Of a stretch of 64,000 nucleotides of DNA, positions 44,555 to 53,632 are shown one piece after another. Position 1 is the first letter of the stretch. Each line of letters starts with the position of its first letter. A model generated the notes under the pieces. That model had not been told where the DNA came from. It ran no database searches and saw only the letters and a program-made list of their open reading frames with translations. Position numbers and translations under genes: made by a program. The stretch comes from Mucilaginibacter sp. (GTDB lineage Bacteria; Bacteroidota; Bacteroidia; Sphingobacteriales; Sphingobacteriaceae), in the NCBI GenBank assembly GCA_030445275.1, contig JAUCSE010000092.1:62001-126000 (forward strand). Reading direction: 5' to 3'.

Positions 44555-45787
44555 ATGAGTACAACCACCCCTGACAAACTTACAAGGAATGTTATATTCC
44601 TGGTTCTTGTTGCCTCACTAGGCTATTTTGTTGATATCTATGATCTGGTGCTTTTTTCAATCGTAAGATTAGAAAGCTTGCGTGATATTGGTATCTCTGA
44701 GGCTAACGTACGTTTACAAGGCGTATACATTATTAATATGCAAATGGGCGGCTTGCTGTTAGGAGGCATATTATGGGGTATTATTGGCGATAAATTTGGC
44801 CGTATTAGGGTTTTATTCGGGTCAATCCTGCTGTATTCCATTGCCAATTTTGCGAACGGGTTAGTACATGACATTAACACCTATGCCATTATCCGGTTTA
44901 TTGCTGGTGTTGGCCTTGCTGGTGAGTTGGGTGCCGGTATAACCCTTGTAACCGAAACGCTAAGTAAAGAAAAACGTGGATACGGCACCATGATGGTGGC
45001 TGTAATTGGTCTTTTTGGTGCGGTGGCTGCGGCTACGGTTGCTAAATATGGCTGGCGTAATGCTTACTTTGTAGGCGGTGGTTTAGGTATTGTGCTATTG
45101 TTACTGCGATTAGGAACTTTTGAATCAGGTATGTATAAAAACGTTGCCGAAAGTAAGGTATCCAAAGGGAATATATTCATGTTGTTCAATAACGGAGCAA
45201 GGCTTAAAAAGTACCTTTATTGTATTTTAATTGGCGCTCCGCTTTGGTATGTAGTTGGCATATTAATTACACAGGCCAAAGAGTTTGGTGTAGCATTAGG
45301 TGCAAAGGAAGTGTTAAGTGCTGGCACAGGTATTTTATATAGCTATGTAGGTATATCTGTTGGAGATTTATTTGCCGGGTTAATGGCCCAGATCACCAAA
45401 TCAAGAAAACTAACTATGGCGGTGTTTTTGACGCTATCAGTAGTGAGCGTTATCGCCTATTTAAGTTGTAAAGGAATTACAACCTCTCAATTCATTTGGT
45501 TAAGCTTCTTTATGGGATGTACGGTTGGTTATTGGGCAACCTTTGTCACTATAGCAGCAGAGCAGTTTGGTACCAATATCCGGTCGACAGTTACTACAAC
45601 TGTCCCTAACTTTGTGCGTGGTTCATTGATCCCTATCAATTTAGCTTTTGATGTATTTGTAAAGCATTACGGAATGATCACAAGCGGTTATATCATGATG
45701 GGCATACTTACCGTTATCTCTTTGTTTTCATTAAGCCAACTAAAGGAAACATTTGGCAAAGACCTGGATTATGTAGAGGCAAATTAA
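44555..45787 (+). CDS. MFS transporter, sugar/organic-acid:H+ symporter type
   Basis: A 410-residue inner-membrane protein with about 12 spans. The start of span 1 (LGYFVDIYDLVLFSIVR) resembles metabolite-H+ symporters, and motif A is GIIGDKFGRIRVLFGS. A conserved glycine-rich region, RFIAGVGLAGELGAGITL, follows span 4. The substrate is unknown. It lies alone; a TACATTAG near-consensus -7 box is upstream, about 30 bases before the start. Confidence 0.85.
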   Translation: MSTTTPDKLTRNVIFLVLVASLGYFVDIYDLVLFSIVRLESLRDIGISEANVRLQGVYIINMQMGGLLLGGILWGIIGDKFGRIRVLFGSILLYSIANFANGLVHDINTYAIIRFIAGVGLAGELGAGITLVTETLSKEKRGYGTMMVAVIGLFGAVAAATVAKYGWRNAYFVGGGLGIVLLLLRLGTFESGMYKNVAESKVSKGNIFMLFNNGARLKKYLYCILIGAPLWYVVGILITQAKEFGVALGAKEVLSAGTGILYSYVGISVGDLFAGLMAQITKSRKLTMAVFLTLSVVSVIAYLSCKGITTSQFIWLSFFMGCTVGYWATFVTIAAEQFGTNIRSTVTTTVPNFVRGSLIPINLAFDVFVKHYGMITSGYIMMGILTVISLFSLSQLKETFGKDLDYVEAN

Positions 45788-45895
45788 GTTTGAGTTATTG
45801 AATTATTGATTTACTGAATAATGAGGTCGGATCAAATCAATAGTTTGCTAATTTTGTTATTATTACAACTCTGTAATTCAATAAATCATTAATTA
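45787..45895. repeat. AATTCAATAA-type repeat before hemF
   Basis: TTGAGTTATTGAATTATTGA on the left is the reverse complement of the words found at 41373-41412, and the right end (TGTAATTCAATAAATCATTA) pairs with it imperfectly. The hemF promoter lies inside it. Confidence 0.5.
45849..45856 (+). promoter_or_regulatory. Promoter -7 box of hemF
   Basis: TAATTTTG matches TAnnTTTG and lies 40 bases before the start codon. The -33 box is not recognisable. Confidence 0.5.
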
Positions 45896-46810
45896 ATGAT
45901 AAGCAAAGAACAAATATCCGCCGATTATCAGCAAATACAAGACGAAATATGTGCAGCCCTGGAACTTACTGATGGGAAAGCCAGGTTCGAAGAAGAGATA
46001 TGGGAGCGCGAGGGTGGCGGTGGTGGCCGGACCCGCATTATTCAAAATGGCAACATATTTGAAAAAGGCGGTGTGAATTTTTCGGCCGTTCATGGCCAAC
46101 TGCCCGAAAACATGAAAAGGGCATTACAGGTAACTGAGGATGATTTTTTTGCTACCGGTGTATCCATTGTGATCCATCCCAATCACCCTTTGGTTCCTAT
46201 AATTCACATGAACATCAGGTATTTTGAATTGCCAGCATCATTTGGTGGCGAACAACAACCTATAAGATGGTTTGGTGGCGGTATCGATCTTACACCTCAT
46301 TATGTTATTGATGCCGATGCACAGCATTTTCATAGCAGCATAAAATCGGTATGCGATACTTACTATCACGATTTTTATCACCGATTTAAATTATGGGCCG
46401 ATGATTATTTTTATATCAAGCACCGTAATGAAACACGCGGTATAGGCGGCATATTCTATGATCGCTTAACTGCTAATGACGAACTTTCCTGGGACACCAT
46501 TTTTGAATTCTCAAAAGCACTGGGCCGCTCATTCATCCCTGTGTATACCGAGTTGGTTGAACGCAATCGTCATAAATCATTTACCGAGGCAGAGCAGCAA
46601 TGGCAATACCAGCGCCGCAGCCGTTATACAGAGTTTAACCTGGTATATGATGCCGGCACTAAATTTGGATTGGAAACCAATGGTCGTATCGAATCCATAT
46701 TAATGAGCTTGCCGCCAACGGCCAAATGGTTATACAACTATCAGGCTCCATCGGGAAGCGAAGAGGAGAGAACATTATCCCTACTAAAAAAAGGCATTAA
46801 CTGGGTTTAA
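45896..46810 (+). CDS. hemF: Coproporphyrinogen III oxidase, oxygen-dependent
   Basis: A 304-residue haem-synthesis enzyme that decarboxylates coproporphyrinogen III to protoporphyrinogen IX using oxygen. The HemF patterns GGGGRTRIIQNGNIFEKGGVNFS and RWFGGGIDLTPHYV are clear, with the C-terminal YQRRSRYTEFNLVYDAGTKFGL and MSLPPTAKW. It indicates aerobic growth. A small secreted-protein gene follows after 11 bases. Confidence 0.96.
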   Translation: MISKEQISADYQQIQDEICAALELTDGKARFEEEIWEREGGGGGRTRIIQNGNIFEKGGVNFSAVHGQLPENMKRALQVTEDDFFATGVSIVIHPNHPLVPIIHMNIRYFELPASFGGEQQPIRWFGGGIDLTPHYVIDADAQHFHSSIKSVCDTYYHDFYHRFKLWADDYFYIKHRNETRGIGGIFYDRLTANDELSWDTIFEFSKALGRSFIPVYTELVERNRHKSFTEAEQQWQYQRRSRYTEFNLVYDAGTKFGLETNGRIESILMSLPPTAKWLYNYQAPSGSEEERTLSLLKKGINWV

Positions 46811-46821
46811 TATAAAGATTA

Positions 46822-47220
46822 ATGAAAAAAGTTCTTCTTCTTTTTGTATTGGCAGCTTTTTTATGTTCGTTCATCGGCAGCAAAAACACGTTGCAGGGAG
46901 TGTGGGAATACAGGGGAGGTTTAATTAATGGTAAAACCGATAGTGTTTCAACCGCCTATAAACTGCAACGCACTTATGATAAGCTGCATTACCAGGCTTT
47001 AGTAATTGAAAAAGGAGCAAAATCGTTTGTTTATGAAAAAGGCAATTATAAGCTGCATGCCGACACTTGTTTTGAAACCCAGACCTATTGCAGCCAACCC
47101 TCTAAATTATTAGGCAAAACTGTGAAATATACCTACATAGTTAGTAATGACACCCTTAAACTACGGGCTAAATTGCCCAATGGCAATAAGATTGAAGATC
47201 ACTGGGTAAAAGTGAAATAA
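46822..47220 (+). CDS. Small secreted hypothetical protein
   Basis: A 132-residue protein with a signal peptide (MKKVLLLFVLAAFLCSFIG) and a small beta-barrel-like mature domain (LQGVWEYRGGLINGKTDSVS...YKLQRTYDKLHYQALVIEKG), reminiscent of lipocalin-like DUF proteins in Bacteroidota (weak). It has two cysteines (CFETQTYC) that may form a disulfide. It follows hemF by 11 bases, so it is probably co-transcribed; a role in haem metabolism is not implied. Confidence 0.65.
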   Translation: MKKVLLLFVLAAFLCSFIGSKNTLQGVWEYRGGLINGKTDSVSTAYKLQRTYDKLHYQALVIEKGAKSFVYEKGNYKLHADTCFETQTYCSQPSKLLGKTVKYTYIVSNDTLKLRAKLPNGNKIEDHWVKVK

Positions 47221-47382
47221 CAGGTAACCTGCAAGGTTAACAAATTAGCCTATGTGCATAAATCTACACGTTTATTCTTGCTAAAAATGGCGCAATAATC
47301 AACTATTTTCTTAACTTCGCAGGTCGTTTAAAAAACACTTTTTAACGCGCAATTATAGAGAAGATTCCACAAATTAATAAAA

Positions 47383-49953
47383 ATGGCCGAAGGAACAGAA
47401 AACGATAATTCACACAAGGAAGACAGGATAATTTCGATAAATATTGACGAGGAAATGCGATCCGCCTACATTGATTATTCAATGTCGGTGATTGTTTCCA
47501 GGGCATTACCCGATGTCCGCGACGGATTAAAACCCGTACACAGGCGTGTTTTGTATGGTATGCTTGATCTGGGTTTAAATAATAATAAACCTTATAAGAA
47601 ATCAGCCCGTATTGTAGGAGAAGTAATGGGTAAATATCACCCGCATGGTGATAAATCTGTTTATGATACCATGGTACGTATGGCCCAGGAATGGAGCTTA
47701 CGCTATCTGTTGGTTGAAGGACAGGGCAACTATGGCTCTATTGATGGTGATGAGCCAGCGGCAATGCGTTATACAGAAGCCCGTTTGCAAAAACTGGCAG
47801 AAGAAATGCTTGCTGATATCAACAAAGACACCATTGATTTTCAGTTAAACTTTGACGACTCTTTAGAGGAGCCGACAGTTTTACCTGCTAAATTCCCTAA
47901 CTTATTGGTTAACGGAGCTTCGGGTATCGCAGTTGGTATGGCCACTAATATGGCCCCGCACAATCTTTCGGAAGTAATTGACGCTACTATTGCATTAATT
48001 GATAACCGCCAGATAGAGGTTGCCGAGCTAATGAAATTTGTAAAAGGTCCGGATTTTCCTACAGGTGGTATCATCTATGGTTTTGAGGGCCCACGCGAAG
48101 CGCTGGAAACAGGCAGGGGCAGGGTAGTGATCCGTGCAAGAGCCGAAATTGAAACTCATGGAAGTGATCGCGAACGCATTATTGTAACCGAAGTACCTTA
48201 CCAGGTAAATAAGGCGTTGATGATTGAGCGTACTGCCGAATTGGTTAATGATAAAAAACTGGAAGGTATATCTGCCATTCGTGATGAATCAAGCAGAGAA
48301 GGTATCCGGGTGGTTTATGAAATTAAGCGTGAAGCCAATGCTGCTATTGTATTAAACAATCTGTTTAAATACACTGCATTACAAACGTCATTTAGTGTAA
48401 ATAACATTGCGCTGGTTAATGGCCGCCCAATGATGCTTAACCTGAAAGATCTGATCCATCATTTTGTGGAACACAGACATGAGGTTGTTATACGCCGTAC
48501 CAAATTTGAACTATCTGAAGCAGAAAAACGCGCCCATATATTAGAAGGTTTACTGATAGCACTTGACCATCTCGACGAAGTGATTCGCCTAATTCGTGCA
48601 TCACAAACACCTGATGAAGCCAGGGAAGGTTTAATGGCCCAGTTTGGCTTGAGCGATATACAAGCCCGCGCTATACTGGATATGACCCTGCGCAGGTTAA
48701 CAGGACTTGAACGCGATAAGATCAAGGATGAATATGCTGAGTTAATGAAGCTGATAGATTATTTAAGATCAATTTTAAATGACGAAGGCTTAAGAATGCA
48801 GATCATCAAAGATGAGCTGGCGGAAATTAAAGATAAATATGGCGATGAGCGCAGAACAGAAATGGTTCACTCATCAGCCGAAATGCAAACTGAGGACTTT
48901 ATTGAAGATGAGGATGTGGTAATTACCATATCACGCGAAGGATACATCAAACGTACACCTTTAACTGAATATCGTCGTCAGGGCAGGGGTGGTAAAGGTG
49001 CTATTGGAAGTAACAGCCGCGATGCCGATTTTATTGAGCATCTGTTGGTGGCTTCTAATCACAACTACATGTTGTTCTTTACCGAATCAGGACAATGTTA
49101 CTGGCTCAGGGTATTTGAAATTCCGGAAGGCACACGTACTTCAAAAGGACGCGCTATCCAGAATATCATCAATATCCCGAAAGAAGAGAACATTAAAGCT
49201 TATATCAAGCTGATTAGCCTGAAGGATAAAGATTACCTGGAGAACAACTTTATCATTATGTGTACCAAAAAGGGTACCATCAAAAAAACATCTCTTGAGG
49301 CTTATTCACGCCCGCGTGCCAATGGTATCAACGCCATTAACATCAACGAAGGTGATTCATTACTGGAAGCAAACTTAACCAGCGGAACAAGCGAAATTGT
49401 AATGGCGCTGAAATCAGGCCGTGCTATCCGCTTTAATGAATCAACCGTTAGACCAATGGGTCGTACCGCTACCGGTGTTCGTGGTATCAGCCTTGACAGT
49501 GATAATGATGAGGTAATTGGTATGATCAGTATCAATGATGCTGAAACAACCGTTCTGGTTGTGTCTGAAAAAGGCTATGGTAAACGTACTGATATTGACG
49601 ACTACAGGGTAACCAACCGTGGTGGTAAAGGTGTAAAAACTTTAAACATTACTGAAAAAACCGGAAACCTTGTGGCCATAAAAGGTGTTACTGATAAAGA
49701 AGACCTGATGATCATCAATAAATCGGGCATTATTATACGTATGGCCATCAGCGAACTGAGAACAATGGGTCGTGCTACACAGGGTGTTAGGTTAATAACC
49801 CTTAAAAATAATGACGAAATAGCCTCAGTTGCAAAAATTGAGCATGACGAGGACGAAGAAAAGGAACTTGATGAAAATGGCGAAGCAATTAGTGGTGATA
49901 ATGAAACTACTAATAGCGACGAAGAATCAACTACTGACGAAACAACTGAATAA
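47383..49953 (+). CDS. gyrA: DNA gyrase subunit A
   Basis: An 856-residue type II topoisomerase subunit that cuts and rejoins DNA with GyrB to add negative supercoils. The catalytic tyrosine is Y130 in AAMRYTEAR. The quinolone-determining region reads HPHGDKSVYDTMVRMAQ, where K91 is at the E. coli S83 position and D95 at D87. The C-terminal pinwheel holds a GyrA box of the form QGRGGKGAIG, and the protein ends in a long acidic tail (DEDEEKELDENGEAISGD). The DNA upstream has a TAACTTCG near-consensus box. Two TPR genes follow with gaps of 5 and 3 bases. Confidence 0.97.
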   Translation: MAEGTENDNSHKEDRIISINIDEEMRSAYIDYSMSVIVSRALPDVRDGLKPVHRRVLYGMLDLGLNNNKPYKKSARIVGEVMGKYHPHGDKSVYDTMVRMAQEWSLRYLLVEGQGNYGSIDGDEPAAMRYTEARLQKLAEEMLADINKDTIDFQLNFDDSLEEPTVLPAKFPNLLVNGASGIAVGMATNMAPHNLSEVIDATIALIDNRQIEVAELMKFVKGPDFPTGGIIYGFEGPREALETGRGRVVIRARAEIETHGSDRERIIVTEVPYQVNKALMIERTAELVNDKKLEGISAIRDESSREGIRVVYEIKREANAAIVLNNLFKYTALQTSFSVNNIALVNGRPMMLNLKDLIHHFVEHRHEVVIRRTKFELSEAEKRAHILEGLLIALDHLDEVIRLIRASQTPDEAREGLMAQFGLSDIQARAILDMTLRRLTGLERDKIKDEYAELMKLIDYLRSILNDEGLRMQIIKDELAEIKDKYGDERRTEMVHSSAEMQTEDFIEDEDVVITISREGYIKRTPLTEYRRQGRGGKGAIGSNSRDADFIEHLLVASNHNYMLFFTESGQCYWLRVFEIPEGTRTSKGRAIQNIINIPKEENIKAYIKLISLKDKDYLENNFIIMCTKKGTIKKTSLEAYSRPRANGINAININEGDSLLEANLTSGTSEIVMALKSGRAIRFNESTVRPMGRTATGVRGISLDSDNDEVIGMISINDAETTVLVVSEKGYGKRTDIDDYRVTNRGGKGVKTLNITEKTGNLVAIKGVTDKEDLMIINKSGIIIRMAISELRTMGRATQGVRLITLKNNDEIASVAKIEHDEDEEKELDENGEAISGDNETTNSDEESTTDETTE

Positions 49954-49958
49954 ATAAT

Positions 49959-51074
49959 ATGCAGTGCCGTAAAATTCTTTTATCGGTTATAATACCATTT
50001 ATTACTACAACCTTTGTGTTTGCCCAAAGCGAAGCATTAAAGGTTGTAGTTAATAACCTGGCTTATTACAAACAGAAAAATGACCTGAAATATTTAAGCG
50101 CTGCAAAAAAATCGGCAGATAGCTTAATTATTACCAAGTCGGATACAGCTGATCTGGAAAAGAACACTTACCGCGCATTGGTTAATTCCAGCATTTTATA
50201 CATCGACTCCTTAAACAAACTGAACCAGCCGGCTACTTTGCTTGCAGAAACATCAACTTTGGTTGATAAACTATCAGCTTATAAGAAGGCCTATGAGTAT
50301 CAAGCCGAGTTGGATTATGCAAAGCGTTGTTTGGCAAATGTTTACATCCGTAAAGGGTTTGAGTTTACCAGTAACTCTGATTTTACGAATGCCCGGCAGT
50401 CATTTGAAAATGCGCGCAAATATGCTCCCAATTTCAAACAAATTAATGACTATATAGCTTTTTCAAATAACAAAGCCGGTAACCTGGTTGATGCTGCTAA
50501 ATACTACAGTAATTTACTGGCAGTTGATAGTACACGCTCCGAATATATTGAAACGGCATCAAGTATTTATAAGTCATTAGGAGATACCACAAAGGCGCTG
50601 GAAATACTTCAAAAAGGCCGTAAATTGCTGCCAAATGACCGTTTTTTGCTGCTTGATGAGGCCAACATCTATAATAATCAAAAGAATTACAAGGCTCTTG
50701 AGCCATTAATAAGCCCCTTGCTTGATATTAATGCAAATAACGCCGATATTGCATTTGTAGCGGCAACTTGCTATGATCATTTAAATAAATATGATAAAGC
50801 CGAATCACTTTACCTGCGTACTATTGAGTTAAACGGTTCTGCTTATGATCCTGTATTTAATTTAGGATTACTTTATTTAAAACAAAGCGCAACCCAGCAG
50901 GGGAGTGGAGGTCAGGAAGATTTGGGGCGGGCAATACAATGGCTTGAAAAAGCATGTGAAATATCGCCCAATAATGTACAAGGGTTAAAAGTATTGCAAT
51001 TGGTTTATGCTAAAACAAATAATAAAGACCAATTAGACAAAGTAAATAATAAACTAAAACAGATAACTAACTAA
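49959..51074 (+). CDS. Secreted TPR-repeat protein, first of two
   Basis: A 371-residue protein with a signal peptide (to about residue 22, FVFAQ) and multiple TPR-like helix pairs, for example GDTTKALEILQKGRKLLPNDRFLLLDEANIY and GRAIQWLEKACEISPNN. These form a scaffold for protein-protein contacts, probably in the periplasm. It starts 5 bases after the gyrA stop, so translation or transcription is likely coupled. Why a wall- or periplasm-facing protein is joined to gyrase is unclear; the layout is often kept in the phylum (from memory, not checked). Confidence 0.85.
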   Translation: MQCRKILLSVIIPFITTTFVFAQSEALKVVVNNLAYYKQKNDLKYLSAAKKSADSLIITKSDTADLEKNTYRALVNSSILYIDSLNKLNQPATLLAETSTLVDKLSAYKKAYEYQAELDYAKRCLANVYIRKGFEFTSNSDFTNARQSFENARKYAPNFKQINDYIAFSNNKAGNLVDAAKYYSNLLAVDSTRSEYIETASSIYKSLGDTTKALEILQKGRKLLPNDRFLLLDEANIYNNQKNYKALEPLISPLLDINANNADIAFVAATCYDHLNKYDKAESLYLRTIELNGSAYDPVFNLGLLYLKQSATQQGSGGQEDLGRAIQWLEKACEISPNNVQGLKVLQLVYAKTNNKDQLDKVNNKLKQITN

Positions 51075-51077
51075 ACT

Positions 51078-52337
51078 ATGAAAATCAAACTTTTGATGGC
51101 GGGCCTGTTAGGCTTAGTTTCAGCAACTACGTTTGCACAAAAAGGTGAATTAAGTACTGCAAAAAGTGAGTATGACAACTACGAAGGATTAAGAGGCGCA
51201 AAAGCTACTTTAGCTGTTGCTGTTAAAAGTCTGGCTACTGCTAAAACCTCTATTGATAAAGCGGCAGTTAATGAAAAAACAGCCGTTCTTCCGCAGACTT
51301 ATGCTTTAAAAGGGGCAATTTACGCTGCACTTGCTGTTCAGGATACTGTAGCAGCTACTTCATTGCCATTGTTTACTACTGCCGATGAATCATTAAAAAA
51401 GGCTAAAGAACTGGATACCAAGAACGAAAACAAACAGGTGATTGATAACGCCTATTTAAATTTGGCTCAATATCAGTTAACCAAAGGTGTTGCTGAGTAT
51501 TCTGCTGGTAAATATGATAATGCTTATCATTCATTTGATTATTATCGTACCGTTTTGCCTGAGGATACCAATGCCATTTATTACACTGGCTTGGCAGCAG
51601 CTAATTCAAAAAATTATCCGGCAGCTATAACCAACTATAATAAATTGCTGACTACCAAATTCTCTAAAAACTCGGGGGTATATATGGACCTGTCATCGCT
51701 TTATTTAGCGGGTAAGGATACAACAAACGCACTTAAAACTGTTAGCGATGGTATTGCAAAATATCCATCAAACACTGATTTACGTAAAAGAGAGATCGAG
51801 ATTAGCCTGCAAACAGGAAAAGAAAAAGAAGTAATTCAAAAAATACAAGCTGCTTTAACCGCCGATCCAAAAAACAAAACCTTATATTATTATGCAGGTT
51901 TAACTTATTCACAAACCGCTGAAGCAATTATAAAGGAACAAGCTAAAGCAAAGGATGCAGCAACCAAAAATACATTGCAAGATCAAAAAGTTGACAACTA
52001 TACTAAAGCTGCTGACATGTATAAGAAAGCTTTAGAAATTGACCCCAACTATTTTGAAGCCAATTTGAATTTAGGTTATGTAACACTTAATCCGGCTATT
52101 GATGCTTATAACGCTGCTAATAAATTACCAGCTAACAAACAAAAAGAATATGATGCCGCAATAGCCAAGGCTAATGCACAGTTTGATCTGGCTAAACCAT
52201 ATTTGGTAAAAGCTACAGAATTGAACCCAAAATCAATTGATGCATTAACTAACCTTAGAACTTATTACTTAGGTAAAAAGGACAATGTAAATGCCGAAGC
52301 CACTAAGAAAAAAATAGACGCTTTAAACGGTCAATAA
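51078..52337 (+). CDS. Secreted TPR-repeat protein, second of two
   Basis: A 419-residue protein with a signal peptide (MKIKLLMAGLLGLVSATTFAQ) and several TPR repeats (YFEANLNLGYVTLNPAIDAY, KPYLVKATELNPKSIDALTNL). It is rich in Ala, Lys and Thr. It starts 3 bases after its neighbour and has a matching architecture, so the pair probably arose by duplication or works together (inference). A terminator follows. Confidence 0.85.
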   Translation: MKIKLLMAGLLGLVSATTFAQKGELSTAKSEYDNYEGLRGAKATLAVAVKSLATAKTSIDKAAVNEKTAVLPQTYALKGAIYAALAVQDTVAATSLPLFTTADESLKKAKELDTKNENKQVIDNAYLNLAQYQLTKGVAEYSAGKYDNAYHSFDYYRTVLPEDTNAIYYTGLAAANSKNYPAAITNYNKLLTTKFSKNSGVYMDLSSLYLAGKDTTNALKTVSDGIAKYPSNTDLRKREIEISLQTGKEKEVIQKIQAALTADPKNKTLYYYAGLTYSQTAEAIIKEQAKAKDAATKNTLQDQKVDNYTKAADMYKKALEIDPNYFEANLNLGYVTLNPAIDAYNAANKLPANKQKEYDAAIAKANAQFDLAKPYLVKATELNPKSIDALTNLRTYYLGKKDNVNAEATKKKIDALNGQ

Positions 52338-52382
52338 TATTAAAAGAAGAGGGGCTTTGTTAAAAGGCCTCTCTTTTAATAT
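52337..52382 (+). terminator. Terminator of the gyrA-TPR operon
   Basis: ATATTAAAAGAagAGGggC pairs with the complement GGCCTCTCTTTTAATAT, with two small bulges. The stop codon of the TPR gene is at its left edge. Confidence 0.7.
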
Positions 52383-52608
52383 TTACTACTTAACATAATG
52401 TTAATTATGTGTAATAAATAAAAACGATCAAATAAAGAAAATCATGTGGTATTTTATGCAAATTGTATTGGATTGTACCAAACAAATTATGCCATATTCA
52501 AAATCAAATCAAAAAATAATTTGTATTTTATCCAGTCAATACAATTGAATGTCTTAGACCCTAAAAACAGTTTTGCTATTAAAACGCCCTCCTTGCTATA
52601 AACAACAT

Positions 52609-53151
52609 ATGGAAACAATAATCATGACAGAACGCAAGAAAAACTGTAAAGCAGATCTGATCATATTTGCCATATTATTGACAGGTGCGCTGATTTCTCT
52701 AAAATATTCAGCTGTCGAACCATCTATAATTTTTATAGTCTTATTAATCATCCCTTCAGTTGGAATAGTGGGATATTTATGGAATGTGCCATCAAAAATA
52801 GAACTATCAAAAGACGAGATGACCATTTACTATGGCAGAAACATGTCCGATGACCGAAATACTGAAGGCAGTTTTAACTTTCCATCTGTTTCGAAACTTA
52901 AATGGGAAAATATCACAGACCTCGAGATAAATTCCCGTACGTACGAAACTTATGGTGGCGATGACGCTGGAACCATCACAACGTACTATAGCTATCTTAT
53001 TATAACCGATATTAGTATCGACTACCTGAACACAAATCCCAACCAGAGGTGCAGAATTCGGGTAAATCGCTTTGAAAAGAAACCTGAAGAAATTTTAGCC
53101 ATTTGTAAACAATTTCAAAACGAACGTACCTCTTCCAGTAACTCAATTTAG
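52609..53151 (+). CDS. Hypothetical membrane protein
   Basis: A 180-residue protein (start METIIMTERKKN; a further Met lies at codon 6). It has two adjacent hydrophobic spans (ADLIIFAILLTGALISL and IFIVLLIIPSVGIVGYLW) and then a soluble domain of short strands (KIELSKDEMTIYYGRN, WENITDLEINSRTYETYGG). This resembles the PH-like YdbT/bPH-type membrane proteins, but I do not claim the family. An in-frame TTG at 52573 was rejected because it adds an uncharacteristic tail. Confidence 0.6.
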   Translation: METIIMTERKKNCKADLIIFAILLTGALISLKYSAVEPSIIFIVLLIIPSVGIVGYLWNVPSKIELSKDEMTIYYGRNMSDDRNTEGSFNFPSVSKLKWENITDLEINSRTYETYGGDDAGTITTYYSYLIITDISIDYLNTNPNQRCRIRVNRFEKKPEEILAICKQFQNERTSSSNSI

Positions 53152-53239
53152 TATTGGGTTAAATATCCAATTCTAAATTATCTTTATCCTTATTCATCAT
53201 TGTTTTCTTTATTTTCAAGCATTTCAATTACACTTACCC

Positions 53240-53632
53240 ATGGAAGACGAACAAATACGCGAAGCCCTGAATGCGCACTGGCATGCGTCGGCAATCGGTG
53301 ATGTAAACGCGGAACATGATATTTATGATGACAACGCCATCTGTGATTATCCCCAGTCAGGCGAACGAATCTTCGGACGAAGCAATTTGCAGGCCTTACG
53401 GAGTCATCATCCAGGTAAACCATCGGGCTTCAATGTGAAGCGGATTATTGGAACCGGTGATCTCTGGATCACGGAATACACCATCACCTACCAGGGAAAA
53501 TCAGCATACACAGTGAGCATTATGGAGTTCCGCAACGGTAAGGTTGTACACGAGACACAGTATTTTGCAGATGCCTTCGAGGCACCGGCCTGGCGAAGCC
53601 AATGGGTTAAGCTTGTTAATAAAAGTAACTAA
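53240..53632 (+). CDS. SnoaL-like / NTF2-fold protein
   Basis: A 130-residue single-domain protein: MEDEQIREALNAHWHASAIGDVNAEHDIYDDNAICDYPQSGERIFGRSNLQALR is the N-terminal helix and cone of the nuclear-transport-factor-2-like fold, and VVHETQYFADAFEAPAWRSQWV is the closing strand pair. Most members are of unknown function. Its last four bases overlap the end of the convergent methyltransferase gene. Confidence 0.85.
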   Translation: MEDEQIREALNAHWHASAIGDVNAEHDIYDDNAICDYPQSGERIFGRSNLQALRSHHPGKPSGFNVKRIIGTGDLWITEYTITYQGKSAYTVSIMEFRNGKVVHETQYFADAFEAPAWRSQWVKLVNKSN

